Assembly: GCA_964425255.1 (NCBI GenBank)
Contig: CAYRMV010000138.1
Coordinates: 1 to 8,701 of the forward strand
DNA: 8,701 bases
Reading direction: 5' to 3'
Source of the DNA: CAYRMV01 sp964425255
GTDB lineage: Bacteria; Bacteroidota; Bacteroidia; Flavobacteriales_D; Crocinitomicaceae
Position numbers and translations under genes: made by a program. Of this stretch, positions 1 through 5,527 are shown in pieces (positions within the stretch are counted from its first letter, which is position 1; each line of letters begins with the position of its first letter). Under the pieces are notes generated by a model, which saw only the letters and a program-made list of their open reading frames with translations, made no database searches and was not told the DNA's origin.

Positions 1-54
1 TGGCAGAACACGCGTGATCCTTACCGCATCTGGCTTTCCGAGATCATGTTGCAG
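1..54 (+). pseudogene. mutY: Fragment of MutY adenine glycosylase, cut at both sides
   Basis: Reading from base 1, the plus strand encodes WQNTRDPYRIWLSEIMLQ, which is the conserved N-terminal motif of A/G-specific adenine glycosylase (E. coli has LPWQ...PYKVWLSEVMLQQTQV). It includes the Glu of the SEIMLQ motif, which is the catalytic acid in this family. The match stops after base 54: the expected QTQV does not follow, and the frame runs on through unrelated residues to a TAG at 142-144. Bases 55 onward are instead the antisense of the MFS gene. The 54 bases are 29/54 G+C and 14 of 18 codons end in G or C, unlike every other gene here. The motif wording and codon use look proteobacterial (recalled, not searched). 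It is either a junction from rearrangement or transfer, or an assembly or library chimera at a contig end. Confidence 0.8.
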
Positions 55-1214
55 CCCAAGGTTAGCAGACCGATGGTAAAAATAGCAGATTCGATTCCAA
101 AAAGATCGGCAATAATACCAGAAAGAATGGCGCCAAACGCGTAGCCCAAGTCGCGCCACAAACGAAATGTTCCGATACTTTCTGCACGTTGTTGGGGGTG
201 TGTAGCGGATGCAATCGTGGATAAAAATGTTGGATAAACCAATGCGGTTCCAAGTCCCAATAATCCTGAAAGAAAAAGCAACAGATAGAAATGGGTGACA
301 AACAGTATAATCAGGATCGCAATCGCTTGAAGAAACATGCCCCAGAAAAGCATTTTTTTCTTGGAGAAATGGTCTGACATTTTTCCCGTAAATAGCTGTC
401 CAATTCCCCAGATTGTTGGATATGCAGCGGTAATCCATCCCGAATCTTGTACGGAAAAATGGAGCGAAAAAAGGACTATCGGTAGCAAGCCCCAAATCAT
501 GCCATCGTTCAAATTGTTGACTAATCCAGCTTGTGTAACTGAACTCAATGTTTTGTTTCTGAAGGTCGTTTCTAGGAAAACGTGTTGCAGGGGTTTTTCT
601 TGACTTGTTTCGTTTTCTTTCTGAACAAAATGATGCGTATCTTTCACCCAAATCAGTGTAAGTAGAAATCCACTGATAGACAATCCGATTCCAAGATAAA
701 ATGGATAAGGCGTAATTCCGTAATTGTTGGCAATCCATCCGGTGAAAAATGCCACGATTCCTACAGCAAAATAACCAGCAAATTCATTGAGTCCCATGGC
801 AAGACCTCGGTTTTTTTCTCCCACCAAATCCATTTTCATCACAACCGTGCTGCTCCAAGTAAGTCCTTGACTGATTCCGAGTAAGACATTGGCAAAAATG
901 ATCCACGACCAATTTGGGGCAAAAATGAACAAAAAGGGGATAGGCATAGCGATGATCCATCCGATGAGTAATAAGTTCCTCCTTCCCAGTTGATTGGCTA
1001 ATTTACCCGTATAATAATTAGCGATTGCTTTGGTGATTCCAAAAGCAGTGATGAAAGAAAGGATGGCGGATTTGGACGAAATACCAAATTCAGATTCAGC
1101 AAATTCAGGGAAAATAGTCCGCTCCATTCCGATCATTCCACCCACAAATGCGTTGACAATGACCAATAAAGTGAATTGTTTCCAGTTTTCTTTTAATCCA
1201 AGTTGAATTTCCAT
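21..1214 (-). CDS. MFS transporter, C-terminus replaced by foreign sequence
   Basis: This 397-residue protein is a Major Facilitator Superfamily permease of the inner membrane with about 12 predicted transmembrane helices. The first half carries the loop 2-3 motif GKLANQLGRRNLLL (MFS motif A), and the second half has a degenerate repeat of it, GKMSDHFSKKKMLF. An acidic and aromatic segment after helix 1 (GMERTIFPEFAESEFGI) is typical of one uncharacterised bacterial MFS subfamily. The substrate cannot be deduced. The last ten or so residues (CNMISESQMR) are antisense to the mutY fragment at 1-54, so the true gene ends near residue 387, inside the last helix, and the real C-terminus is missing. 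The ATG at 1214 lies only 7 bases from a TAnnTTTG box. It is followed upstream by the pentapeptide ORF after a 35-base gap. Confidence 0.88.
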   Translation of the reverse strand: MEIQLGLKENWKQFTLLVIVNAFVGGMIGMERTIFPEFAESEFGISSKSAILSFITAFGITKAIANYYTGKLANQLGRRNLLLIGWIIAMPIPFLFIFAPNWSWIIFANVLLGISQGLTWSSTVVMKMDLVGEKNRGLAMGLNEFAGYFAVGIVAFFTGWIANNYGITPYPFYLGIGLSISGFLLTLIWVKDTHHFVQKENETSQEKPLQHVFLETTFRNKTLSSVTQAGLVNNLNDGMIWGLLPIVLFSLHFSVQDSGWITAAYPTIWGIGQLFTGKMSDHFSKKKMLFWGMFLQAIAILIILFVTHFYLLLFLSGLLGLGTALVYPTFLSTIASATHPQQRAESIGTFRLWRDLGYAFGAILSGIIADLFGIESAIFTIGLLTLGCNMISESQMR

Positions 1215-1221
1215 CTTGGAA

Positions 1222-1229
1222 CAAAGTTA
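1222..1229 (-). promoter_or_regulatory. -7 box (TAACTTTG) of the MFS gene
   Basis: On the minus strand this is TAACTTTG, an exact fit to the Bacteroidota -7 consensus TAnnTTTG. It ends 7 bases before the MFS ATG, so a transcript starting the usual few bases downstream would have almost no leader. I see no TTTG or TTG at the usual distance upstream, so the -33 part is missing or unrecognisable. Confidence 0.5.
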
Positions 1230-1249
1230 CAAAGCAATTGCCTACTTCT

Positions 1250-1513
1250 TTATTCTATTTTTTCCAAACCGGTCAAGTCGGCGCCTCCATTTTTTAAAAA
1301 TTCGTACGTGATTCGGTCTGCTTTTGATTGGATAAATTTGATTCCCGATAATTTTTTTCCTTTGAAAAAAGTATTGATTAACGTTGCATGTTGAAATTGA
1401 ACTCGTTTGAATCCGCAATTTTCAAAAGAAACATGCGAAAGTTCTCCATCAAAAACCAAATCCGATAAATGCATATCGACGAACTGTGTTTTGTGCCAAG
1501 TTACTTGTTCCAA
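1250..1513 (-). pseudogene. Pentapeptide-repeat remnant, out of frame with the upstream XRE ORF
   Basis: The 87 residues form a pentapeptide-repeat segment. The central residue of successive five-residue units is mostly Phe or Leu (TQFVD, MHLSD, LVFDG, SFENC, GFKRV, QFQHA, TLINT), with one irregular stretch at GKKLSG, and the C-terminal tail is RITYEFLKNGGADLTG. This should be a right-handed beta-helix. The only upstream start options are a TTG at 1513 inside the preceding ORF and an ATG at 1474; neither has a ribosome site. From memory, Bacteroidota have a family of roughly 280 residues in which an XRE domain is followed by many pentapeptides and ends with just this tail. The piece here therefore looks like the 3' part of one gene whose middle has been lost. 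A separately translated coupled ORF is possible but less likely. Confidence 0.7.
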
Positions 1514-1782
1514 TTGAGTTTTTCTGGTGTTGTTTCTTTTGTCGAATGATCAAAAGTGGAGTTGATTTCTGCTGGATAATCTCCTGTAAAGTAGCTAAGG
1601 TCCACACCTAAAATTCCAGCTAAGCGATGAAATAAAATAAGATCAGGCAGTGATTCGCCTCGTTCCCATTTTCCAACTGCTTGAGCGCTGATGAATAGTT
1701 GTTCCCCTAATTGTGATTGAGAAAGTTGATTTTTCTTTCTTGCTTCAGCAATTTTATTTCCGATTGTTTTTGCTTGTAACAT
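1501..1782 (-). pseudogene. XRE-family helix-turn-helix regulator, 5' part of a broken gene
   Basis: This 93-residue ORF has a Cro/C1-type DNA-binding domain at about residues 7-62. The scaffold helix is IGNKIAEARKKNQLS, the helix-turn-helix is QSQLGEQLFISAQAVGKWERGE, and helices 4-5 are LPDLILFHRLAGILGVDLSYF. A short polar linker follows (residues 68-93), ending KLNWNK-stop. In the family as I recall it, a Leu-Ser/Asn-Trp segment at this point leads into a long pentapeptide domain. Here the frame stops at once and pentapeptides resume in the -1 frame at 1513. The DNA-binding part is intact, so a short repressor may still be made. The start at 1782 is supported by AAAAAGG immediately upstream and a promoter 28 bases away. 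A palindrome over its own -7 box suggests autoregulation (inference). Confidence 0.8.
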
Positions 1783-1800
1783 ACCTTTTTGAATTAATTA

Positions 1801-1814
1801 TTTGTTGCAACAAA
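1801..1814. promoter_or_regulatory. Perfect 14-bp palindrome, candidate operator of the XRE gene
   Basis: TTTGTTGCAACAAA is its own reverse complement. It covers the last four bases of the -7 box and the expected transcription start of the XRE ORF, so a dimer bound here would block the promoter. XRE regulators commonly bind such palindromes and control themselves; the link to this particular protein is inference. A 12-bp version (4143-4154) also occurs inside upp, where Leu-Leu-Gln-Gln codons explain it. Confidence 0.55.
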
Positions 1815-1842
1815 GGTATTTTGGGACATATTTTTCAACAAA
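1811..1842 (-). promoter_or_regulatory. Bacteroidota-type promoter of the XRE ORF
   Basis: On the minus strand TTTG (1842-1839) is followed after 20 bases by TACCTTTG (1818-1811). This matches the phylum consensus TTTG-N19/20-TAnnTTTG in both elements. The start codon is 28 bases downstream of the -7 box. It is the best promoter in the window. Confidence 0.7.
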
Positions 1843-1850
1843 AAAAGACA

Positions 1851-1892
1851 GCTACTTGTGGTTGTTTTCTCGCTACTTTTAGTTGTTTTTTC
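1851..1892. repeat. Two tandem copies of a 21-bp repeat upstream of the XRE promoter
   Basis: Copy 1 (1851-1871) and copy 2 (1872-1892) agree at 18 of 21 positions; both contain GCTACTT and GTTGTTTT. The period of 21 bp equals two turns of B-DNA, so a protein bound to each copy would sit on the same face. The repeats lie between coaE and the XRE promoter, ending 9 bases upstream of its -33 element. They may be activator or repressor sites, or a simple duplication. Confidence 0.6.
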
Positions 1893-1919
1893 GGTTTAAA
1901 TTAATCAAATGTTTTCTTT

Positions 1920-2504
1920 TTAAGAGTTTGTGAGTAATTTTTTCAAGATTAGATTTAATTGCGGAAGGATTAATTCGTTTGGATTGTTAGAAATCACAAA
2001 TGTAGCGAGCGATTTTTTTTGTTCATCGTTCCATTGATTGTTCATGCGTTCCAATACGAGTTCTCGGCTAATTGAATCTCGTTTCATTACACGTTGAATT
2101 CGGATTTCGGGATCAGCAGTCACCAAAATGGTGGCATCAAAACGTTTGAAAGAACCTGTTTCGAACAAGAGGGCTGATTCATTAAATAAGATAGATGCAG
2201 TTTGAATTTTTTTCCATGCTTCAAACGCACGATAAACGGCAGGATGTACCAGTTGATTTAGGGTTTCTTTTTTCGAAGAATCTGAAAAGATGATCTTGGC
2301 TAGGTAAGATCTATTTAATATATCATTTTCGTATGCTTCCTTGCCAAAATGTTGCTGTATTGCCTGTTTTAGTTCAGGGTCTGTGTGCATGCATTTTTTT
2401 GCTTCTGAATCAGAATAAAAAACAGGAAAACCCATGGTTTCCAAAACTTTGCAAACGATGGATTTTCCTGATCCGATTCCTCCGGTGACACCGATGGTTT
2501 TCAT
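1920..2504 (-). CDS. coaE: Dephospho-CoA kinase
   Basis: CoaE phosphorylates the 3'-hydroxyl of dephospho-CoA with ATP, the last step of coenzyme A synthesis, in the cytosol. The 194-residue length is normal for the family. The Walker A loop GGIGSGKS is at residues 8-15. The CoA-binding LID region follows (LVHPAVYRAFEAW), then ESALLFETG, the RVMKRD segment and the R-x-N-N-Q-W motif. ISNN near the C-terminus matches the usual VI.N.G/N end. The ATG at 2504 is 3 bases after the siaC stop, so coaE is the third gene of the siaB-siaC-coaE operon and probably depends on that transcript. No clear hairpin terminator follows; the gene ends close to the XRE control region. Confidence 0.95.
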   Translation of the reverse strand: MKTIGVTGGIGSGKSIVCKVLETMGFPVFYSDSEAKKCMHTDPELKQAIQQHFGKEAYENDILNRSYLAKIIFSDSSKKETLNQLVHPAVYRAFEAWKKIQTASILFNESALLFETGSFKRFDATILVTADPEIRIQRVMKRDSISRELVLERMNNQWNDEQKKSLATFVISNNPNELILPQLNLILKKLLTNS

Positions 2505-2507
2505 GCA

Positions 2508-2888
2508 TTAAATTTCATCAACTTCAATCATGTTGAACGGCAAGGAAATAATCGCTTGATAGTCTTCACCAGCTTCTTCCATGTCTTCATCATCTTCTTC
2601 GAAGTACCAATTGACAGTCACTTGAGTTCCTTTTCCTTGAATTGCTTCTAATTTTTTGAACAAATCGAGCAAGCATTTCGAAGAGGAAGTATTGAAGTAT
2701 TCTAATTTTACATCAATGGTTGTGGTTGGGGCGACTACATGACCATAGGAGTCAATCCAATCATTGAGTGGTTTGTAAAACTCAACGGCATTTTCAGGAA
2801 TAGATCGACCTTTCAATTCCAATTTTCCTTCCGTTTTAAACGTAATTGAAGGAGTTTTTGCCGAACCTTCGAGCGTTAAATTTTCCAT
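2508..2888 (-). CDS. siaC: SiaC-family regulatory phosphoprotein (DUF1987)
   Basis: The protein, 126 residues from the ATG at 2888, matches the SiaC/DUF1987 family: an N-terminal MENL.LEG.AKTPSI.F, the middle segment KLEYFNTSSSKCLLDLF, and an acidic stretch YFEEDDEDMEEAGED. In Pseudomonas aeruginosa SiaC is phosphorylated on a Thr by the SiaB kinase and, when unphosphorylated, activates the diguanylate cyclase SiaD. The Thr of NTSS here (about residue 67) should be the acceptor by alignment from memory. An upstream in-frame TTG at 2897 would add three residues and overlap the siaB stop, but family members begin at MENL, so I prefer 2888, which leaves 5 bases after siaB. No cyclase or SiaA-type phosphatase is in the window, so the output target is unknown. 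Confidence 0.88.
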   Translation of the reverse strand: MENLTLEGSAKTPSITFKTEGKLELKGRSIPENAVEFYKPLNDWIDSYGHVVAPTTTIDVKLEYFNTSSSKCLLDLFKKLEAIQGKGTQVTVNWYFEEDDEDMEEAGEDYQAIISLPFNMIEVDEI

Positions 2889-2893
2889 GTTAT

Positions 2894-3451
2894 TCAATTA
2901 ATTTTTACACTTAAACAAAAAAATGCAGTATTGGGATCAGTTTGTATGATTTCGTATTCGAGTTTATTTCCGGATTTCCGAGCAATATCAATCAACCCTA
3001 GTCCAGCAGTTCCTTTTTCGGAGACTTGACCTTCGTTTAGTACTGCTTGATAATACATTTTTAATTCTTCTTTTTCCATGCCATTGATGATGTCTAATCG
3101 TTCTTGCAAGGGTTTTCTTTGTTCGTTTGGAATGTAATTTCCTGTTCGAATATGAAAGCCATCCTCATCACGTGCGATTACAAACAAAGCTGATTTCGCT
3201 TCAATTAAATGAACATCTGATTGAGAATCAGGTTCAACATCGATGTGGTGATACAAGTTTTGTAAACATTCAACAAGTACGTTGAAAACCTTCTTTTTGG
3301 TTTTCGGAGATTCGTCTAGATACGTCATTTTAGATTCCATTATCTGAAGAACAGAAGTCAATAAATCAGACGTAACAACCCCTTTAAAGGAGAGAAGGAT
3401 ATGTTCTTCTTCCATGGTTTTATAAAGAGAATACATCTTATTTAACAACAT
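2894..3451 (-). CDS. siaB: SiaB-family protein kinase (DUF6272, GHKL-like fold)
   Basis: This 185-residue protein fits the SiaB family, small kinases related to anti-sigma-factor ATPases. The N-box is VECLQNLYHH (residues 60-69, with Glu61 and Asn65), and the G-box is GTAGLGLIDIARKSG (147-161), the nucleotide-binding loop. The N-terminal motif LLSFKGVVTSDL (19-30) is also typical. In the characterised system SiaB phosphorylates SiaC and the PP2C-like phosphatase SiaA reverses it. The siaC gene follows directly, as expected for a kinase-substrate pair. The ATG at 3451 is chosen; an internal ATG at 3436 (MYSLYKTMEEE) is a plausible alternative. It heads the operon siaB-siaC-coaE and is divergent from upp across 244 bases. 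Confidence 0.88.
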   Translation of the reverse strand: MLLNKMYSLYKTMEEEHILLSFKGVVTSDLLTSVLQIMESKMTYLDESPKTKKKVFNVLVECLQNLYHHIDVEPDSQSDVHLIEAKSALFVIARDEDGFHIRTGNYIPNEQRKPLQERLDIINGMEKEELKMYYQAVLNEGQVSEKGTAGLGLIDIARKSGNKLEYEIIQTDPNTAFFCLSVKIN

Positions 3452-3483
3452 GAATCAAAATGAGCTGTTATACGATTTGGCAT

Positions 3484-3495
3484 TTCGTCGACGAA
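3484..3495. repeat. 12-bp perfect palindrome in the siaB leader
   Basis: TTCGTCGACGAA is a perfect palindrome 33 bases upstream of the siaB ATG, between it and the candidate -7 box. It could be an operator, but about two perfect 12-bp palindromes are expected by chance in a window of this length. Confidence 0.3.
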
Positions 3496-3533
3496 TTTAG
3501 TGATAAAATAGATAAAAACAAGAATTTACACTA

Positions 3534-3541
3534 CAAAATTA
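3534..3541 (-). promoter_or_regulatory. Candidate -7 box (TAATTTTG) for siaB-siaC-coaE
   Basis: The minus strand reads TAATTTTG, an exact TAnnTTTG match, 82 bases upstream of the siaB ATG. The nearest TTG upstream (3559-3557) is only 15 bases away, shorter than usual, so the -33 element is weak. Confidence 0.4.
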
Positions 3542-3595
3542 ACACTTTTATCTGTTCAATTTGAATCACATACTGTTTTTGGGTCGTTTCATGAA

Positions 3596-3615
3596 TGAAA
3601 ATTTGGCCATTTTCA
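3596..3615. repeat. Inverted repeat in the siaB/upp divergent region
   Basis: Arms TGAAAAT and ATTTTCA pair perfectly around a 6-base spacer (TTGGCC). It lies between the two divergent candidate promoters, so it might be an operator, but the arms are AT-rich and no T-run follows on either side, which argues against a terminator. The remainder of the intergenic region is AT-rich without other clear structure. Confidence 0.3.
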
Positions 3616-3651
3616 CTTAAAAAAAATAGACGCTAAAAAATGTAAAAATCA

Positions 3652-3681
3652 TTTCAGATGCTCATTTTTCACGTATCTTTA
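3652..3681 (+). promoter_or_regulatory. Candidate promoter of upp
   Basis: TTTC (3652-3655) is followed after 18 bases by TATCTTTA (3674-3681). Each element has one mismatch to the TTTG / TAnnTTTG consensus. The upp ATG is 14 bases downstream, which gives a short leader. Confidence 0.4.
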
Positions 3682-3695
3682 CAAAAACCGAGTTC

Positions 3696-4343
3696 ATGAT
3701 TCACAACTTAAGTTTACAGAATTCCATTTTTGGAACCTTTTTAGCCGAATTGCGCGATGTTGAGATTCAACACGATTCGATGCGTTTTCGCAAAAATTTA
3801 GAACGAATGGCTGAAATAATGGCCTATGAAGTTTCTAAAAAAATGGATTATCAAGCTAAAATTGTTCAAACTCCATTGGGGGAAGCAGAAGCGTTTGTCT
3901 TGAAGCAACAACCGGTTTTAGCAACCATTTTACGTGCGGGTTTACCGATGCACCAAGGTTTGTTAAATTATTTTGACCGTGCAGAAAGTGCTTTTATTTC
4001 TGCGTATCGCAAGCACACCACGGCGGAAGATTTTGATATTCATGTGGAATATTTAGCTTCGCCATCCATAGATAAAAAAACGGTCATTATTTCAGATCCG
4101 ATGCTCGCAACAGGCAATTCGATGGTGATGGTGTACAAGGCTTTGTTGCAACAAGGGAAACCTGAGCGCGTAATTCTTGTTTCTGCAATTGCTGCTCCTG
4201 AAGCGTTGGAATTTGTTCGAAGACATTTGCCTGAAACAACCGAAATTTTTGTTGGGGCAATAGACAAAGAATTAACGGCTCAATCTTATATCGTACCTGG
4301 ATTGGGCGATGCGGGTGATTTGGCTTATGGAGATAAAATTTAA
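3696..4343 (+). CDS. upp: Uracil phosphoribosyltransferase
   Basis: Upp makes UMP from uracil and PRPP, the cytosolic pyrimidine salvage step. At 215 residues it has the usual length. The PRPP-binding loop is IISDPMLATGNS (131-142), preceded by the TILRAGLPMHQGLL segment (77-90). The C-terminal uracil-binding motif is PGLGDAGDLAYG (201-212), close to the family PGLGDAGDR.FGT. It is the first gene of a plus-strand operon: the membrane protein starts 20 bases after the stop and overlaps the yjjG nucleotidase. A weak phylum-type promoter lies just upstream. Nothing in the leader looks like a uracil-responsive attenuator. Confidence 0.96.
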   Translation: MIHNLSLQNSIFGTFLAELRDVEIQHDSMRFRKNLERMAEIMAYEVSKKMDYQAKIVQTPLGEAEAFVLKQQPVLATILRAGLPMHQGLLNYFDRAESAFISAYRKHTTAEDFDIHVEYLASPSIDKKTVIISDPMLATGNSMVMVYKALLQQGKPERVILVSAIAAPEALEFVRRHLPETTEIFVGAIDKELTAQSYIVPGLGDAGDLAYGDKI

Positions 4344-4363
4344 TTGATTTAAGAAATAATATT

Positions 4364-4825
4364 ATGGATTTCGGCAAATATTCCGCTTTTTTTCTCTTTT
4401 CAACCTTTAAATTCTTGTTCACACCTCTTGCTGGACCCAAAGCAGGATTGACCTTCGGTGAAACATATTTTTCCTGTGTTGCAGGTGCTATTTTAAGTGC
4501 TTCCATCTTTTACTTCGCAAGTGAGTATTTTATGATTCGTTCACACAACAAAAGAAAATTAGCCATTCAAGAAGCATTGAAGTCAGGTATACCTTTGAAA
4601 AAAAAGAAAATTTTCACAAGAACGAATAAAGCGATTGTTCGTTTGAAAAGACGTTTTGGTATATTTGGCATATCGTTGTTTGCTCCTTTGTTTTTATCGG
4701 TTCCCGTTGGATCGATTATTACGGCCAAATTTTATGGTAAAGATAAAAGAACGTTTCCGCTTATTCTATTGGGTATGTTTTTAAATGGTGCTGTTGTTAC
4801 CGGAATCACTTATTGGATTGCTTGA
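4364..4825 (+). CDS. Small basic integral membrane protein, function unknown
   Basis: I do not recognise this 153-residue protein with confidence. It has a hydrophobic N-terminal stretch (about 8-22), a transmembrane segment at about 34-56, a strongly basic loop (59-97, including KKKK and RLKRR) that should face the cytosol, and two more segments at about 99-120 and 131-151. The region GIFGISLFAPLFLSVPVGS followed by a short basic turn and a Gly-rich helix recalls small multidrug-export-like (COG2426) proteins, but the resemblance is loose. The gene is 20 bases after upp and its stop overlaps the yjjG start (TGATG), so it is co-translated with two pyrimidine-metabolism genes. A role in handling nucleobases or in envelope function are both guesses. 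The ATG at 4364 is the first in frame. Confidence 0.8.
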   Translation: MDFGKYSAFFLFSTFKFLFTPLAGPKAGLTFGETYFSCVAGAILSASIFYFASEYFMIRSHNKRKLAIQEALKSGIPLKKKKIFTRTNKAIVRLKRRFGIFGISLFAPLFLSVPVGSIITAKFYGKDKRTFPLILLGMFLNGAVVTGITYWIA

Positions 4826-5526
4826 TGAAGTACAAACATTTATTCTTTGATTTAGACCGTACTTTGTGGGATTTTGAAACTAATTCCAAACGGGCTCTTC
4901 AACAATTGTTTGAATCACATAACTTAGGAAATCACATTCAGCATTTCAAACATTTTCATCATACTTATGTGCGGATTAATGCGGATTTATGGCGCTTGTA
5001 TGGCAAAGGGAAAATTTCAAAAAATGAATTGCGCGACCAACGATTTTTGAAAACCTTACAACACCACGGTCTTCATGAGGAACGACTAGCCAATCAGATG
5101 AGTGATGATTATATTTCCTTATCGCCTAAGCAAACGGCTGTTTTTCCTAATACGCATGAAACTTTAGCGGAATTAAAATCATTGGGTTATGCGATGCATA
5201 TCATTACGAATGGTTTCGAAGAAGTGCAATACATCAAATTGAAAGAGAGTAAATTGGAATCTTTTTTTGATGTGATTATTTGTTCAGAAACGGTTGGTGT
5301 CAACAAGCCCAATCCGAAGGTGTTTCAACATGCGATGCAAGAAGCAGGAGCAGATGTTTCGACAAGTGTGATGATTGGAGATGATCGGGAAGTGGATATT
5401 CAAGGTGCCAATCAAATCGGAATGCAATCCATTTTATTTGACCCTGAAAATCAGCATCGCGTTTTTCGTGGACAACCGAAAGTAACGAACTTAAACGAGT
5501 TACCTTTGTTGCTTCTTCAAATTTGA
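4825..5526 (+). CDS. yjjG: YjjG-family HAD pyrimidine nucleotidase
   Basis: This is a 233-residue haloacid-dehalogenase phosphatase, subfamily IA, of the YjjG/YfnB type. Motif I is FFDLDRTLWDFE, with nucleophile Asp9 and acid Asp11; motif II is ITNGF with Thr128; motif III is Lys161 in NKPNP; motif IV is IGDDREVD with Asp186, Asp187 and Asp191. A helical cap domain lies at about 16-95. E. coli YjjG dephosphorylates UMP, dUMP and dTMP and clears non-canonical pyrimidine nucleotides. That fits its operon with upp, which makes UMP. I start at the ATG at 4825, which shares its A with the TGA stop of the membrane protein; an in-frame TTG at 4813 would add four residues with no family support. Its stop is one base from the stop of the convergent glycosyltransferase. 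Confidence 0.92.
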   Translation: MKYKHLFFDLDRTLWDFETNSKRALQQLFESHNLGNHIQHFKHFHHTYVRINADLWRLYGKGKISKNELRDQRFLKTLQHHGLHEERLANQMSDDYISLSPKQTAVFPNTHETLAELKSLGYAMHIITNGFEEVQYIKLKESKLESFFDVIICSETVGVNKPNPKVFQHAMQEAGADVSTSVMIGDDREVDIQGANQIGMQSILFDPENQHRVFRGQPKVTNLNELPLLLLQI

Positions 5527-5527
5527 T

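Noticed and set aside
62..301. 79-codon minus-strand ORF inside the MFS gene
   Set aside because: It is an alternative frame of a clear membrane protein with no family features of its own.
1515..1525. Programmed -1 frameshift site joining the XRE and pentapeptide ORFs
   Set aside because: Codons here are GAA AAA CTC, not a canonical X-XXY-YYZ heptamer in frame, and no clear downstream stem-loop is visible; a deletion plus frameshift is the simpler reading.
1851..1892. CRISPR array
   Set aside because: There are only two adjacent 21-bp copies, no spacers and no cas genes.
2889..2897. TTG start for siaC, adding three residues
   Set aside because: Family members start at MENL; the ATG at 2888 fits and needs no alternative start codon.
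4143..4154. Second copy of the TTGTTGCAACAA palindrome as an operator in upp
   Set aside because: It is inside the coding region and is explained by Leu-Leu-Gln-Gln codons; the outer bases do not extend the symmetry.
4087..4506. 139-codon minus-strand ORF antisense to upp and the membrane protein
   Set aside because: It overlaps two well-supported plus-strand genes, has no recognisable domain and no promoter; it is a frame shadow.
4813..4824. TTG start for the yjjG gene, adding four residues
   Set aside because: The ATG at 4825 gives the standard MKYKHLFFDLD start and a typical TGATG overlap with the gene before it.
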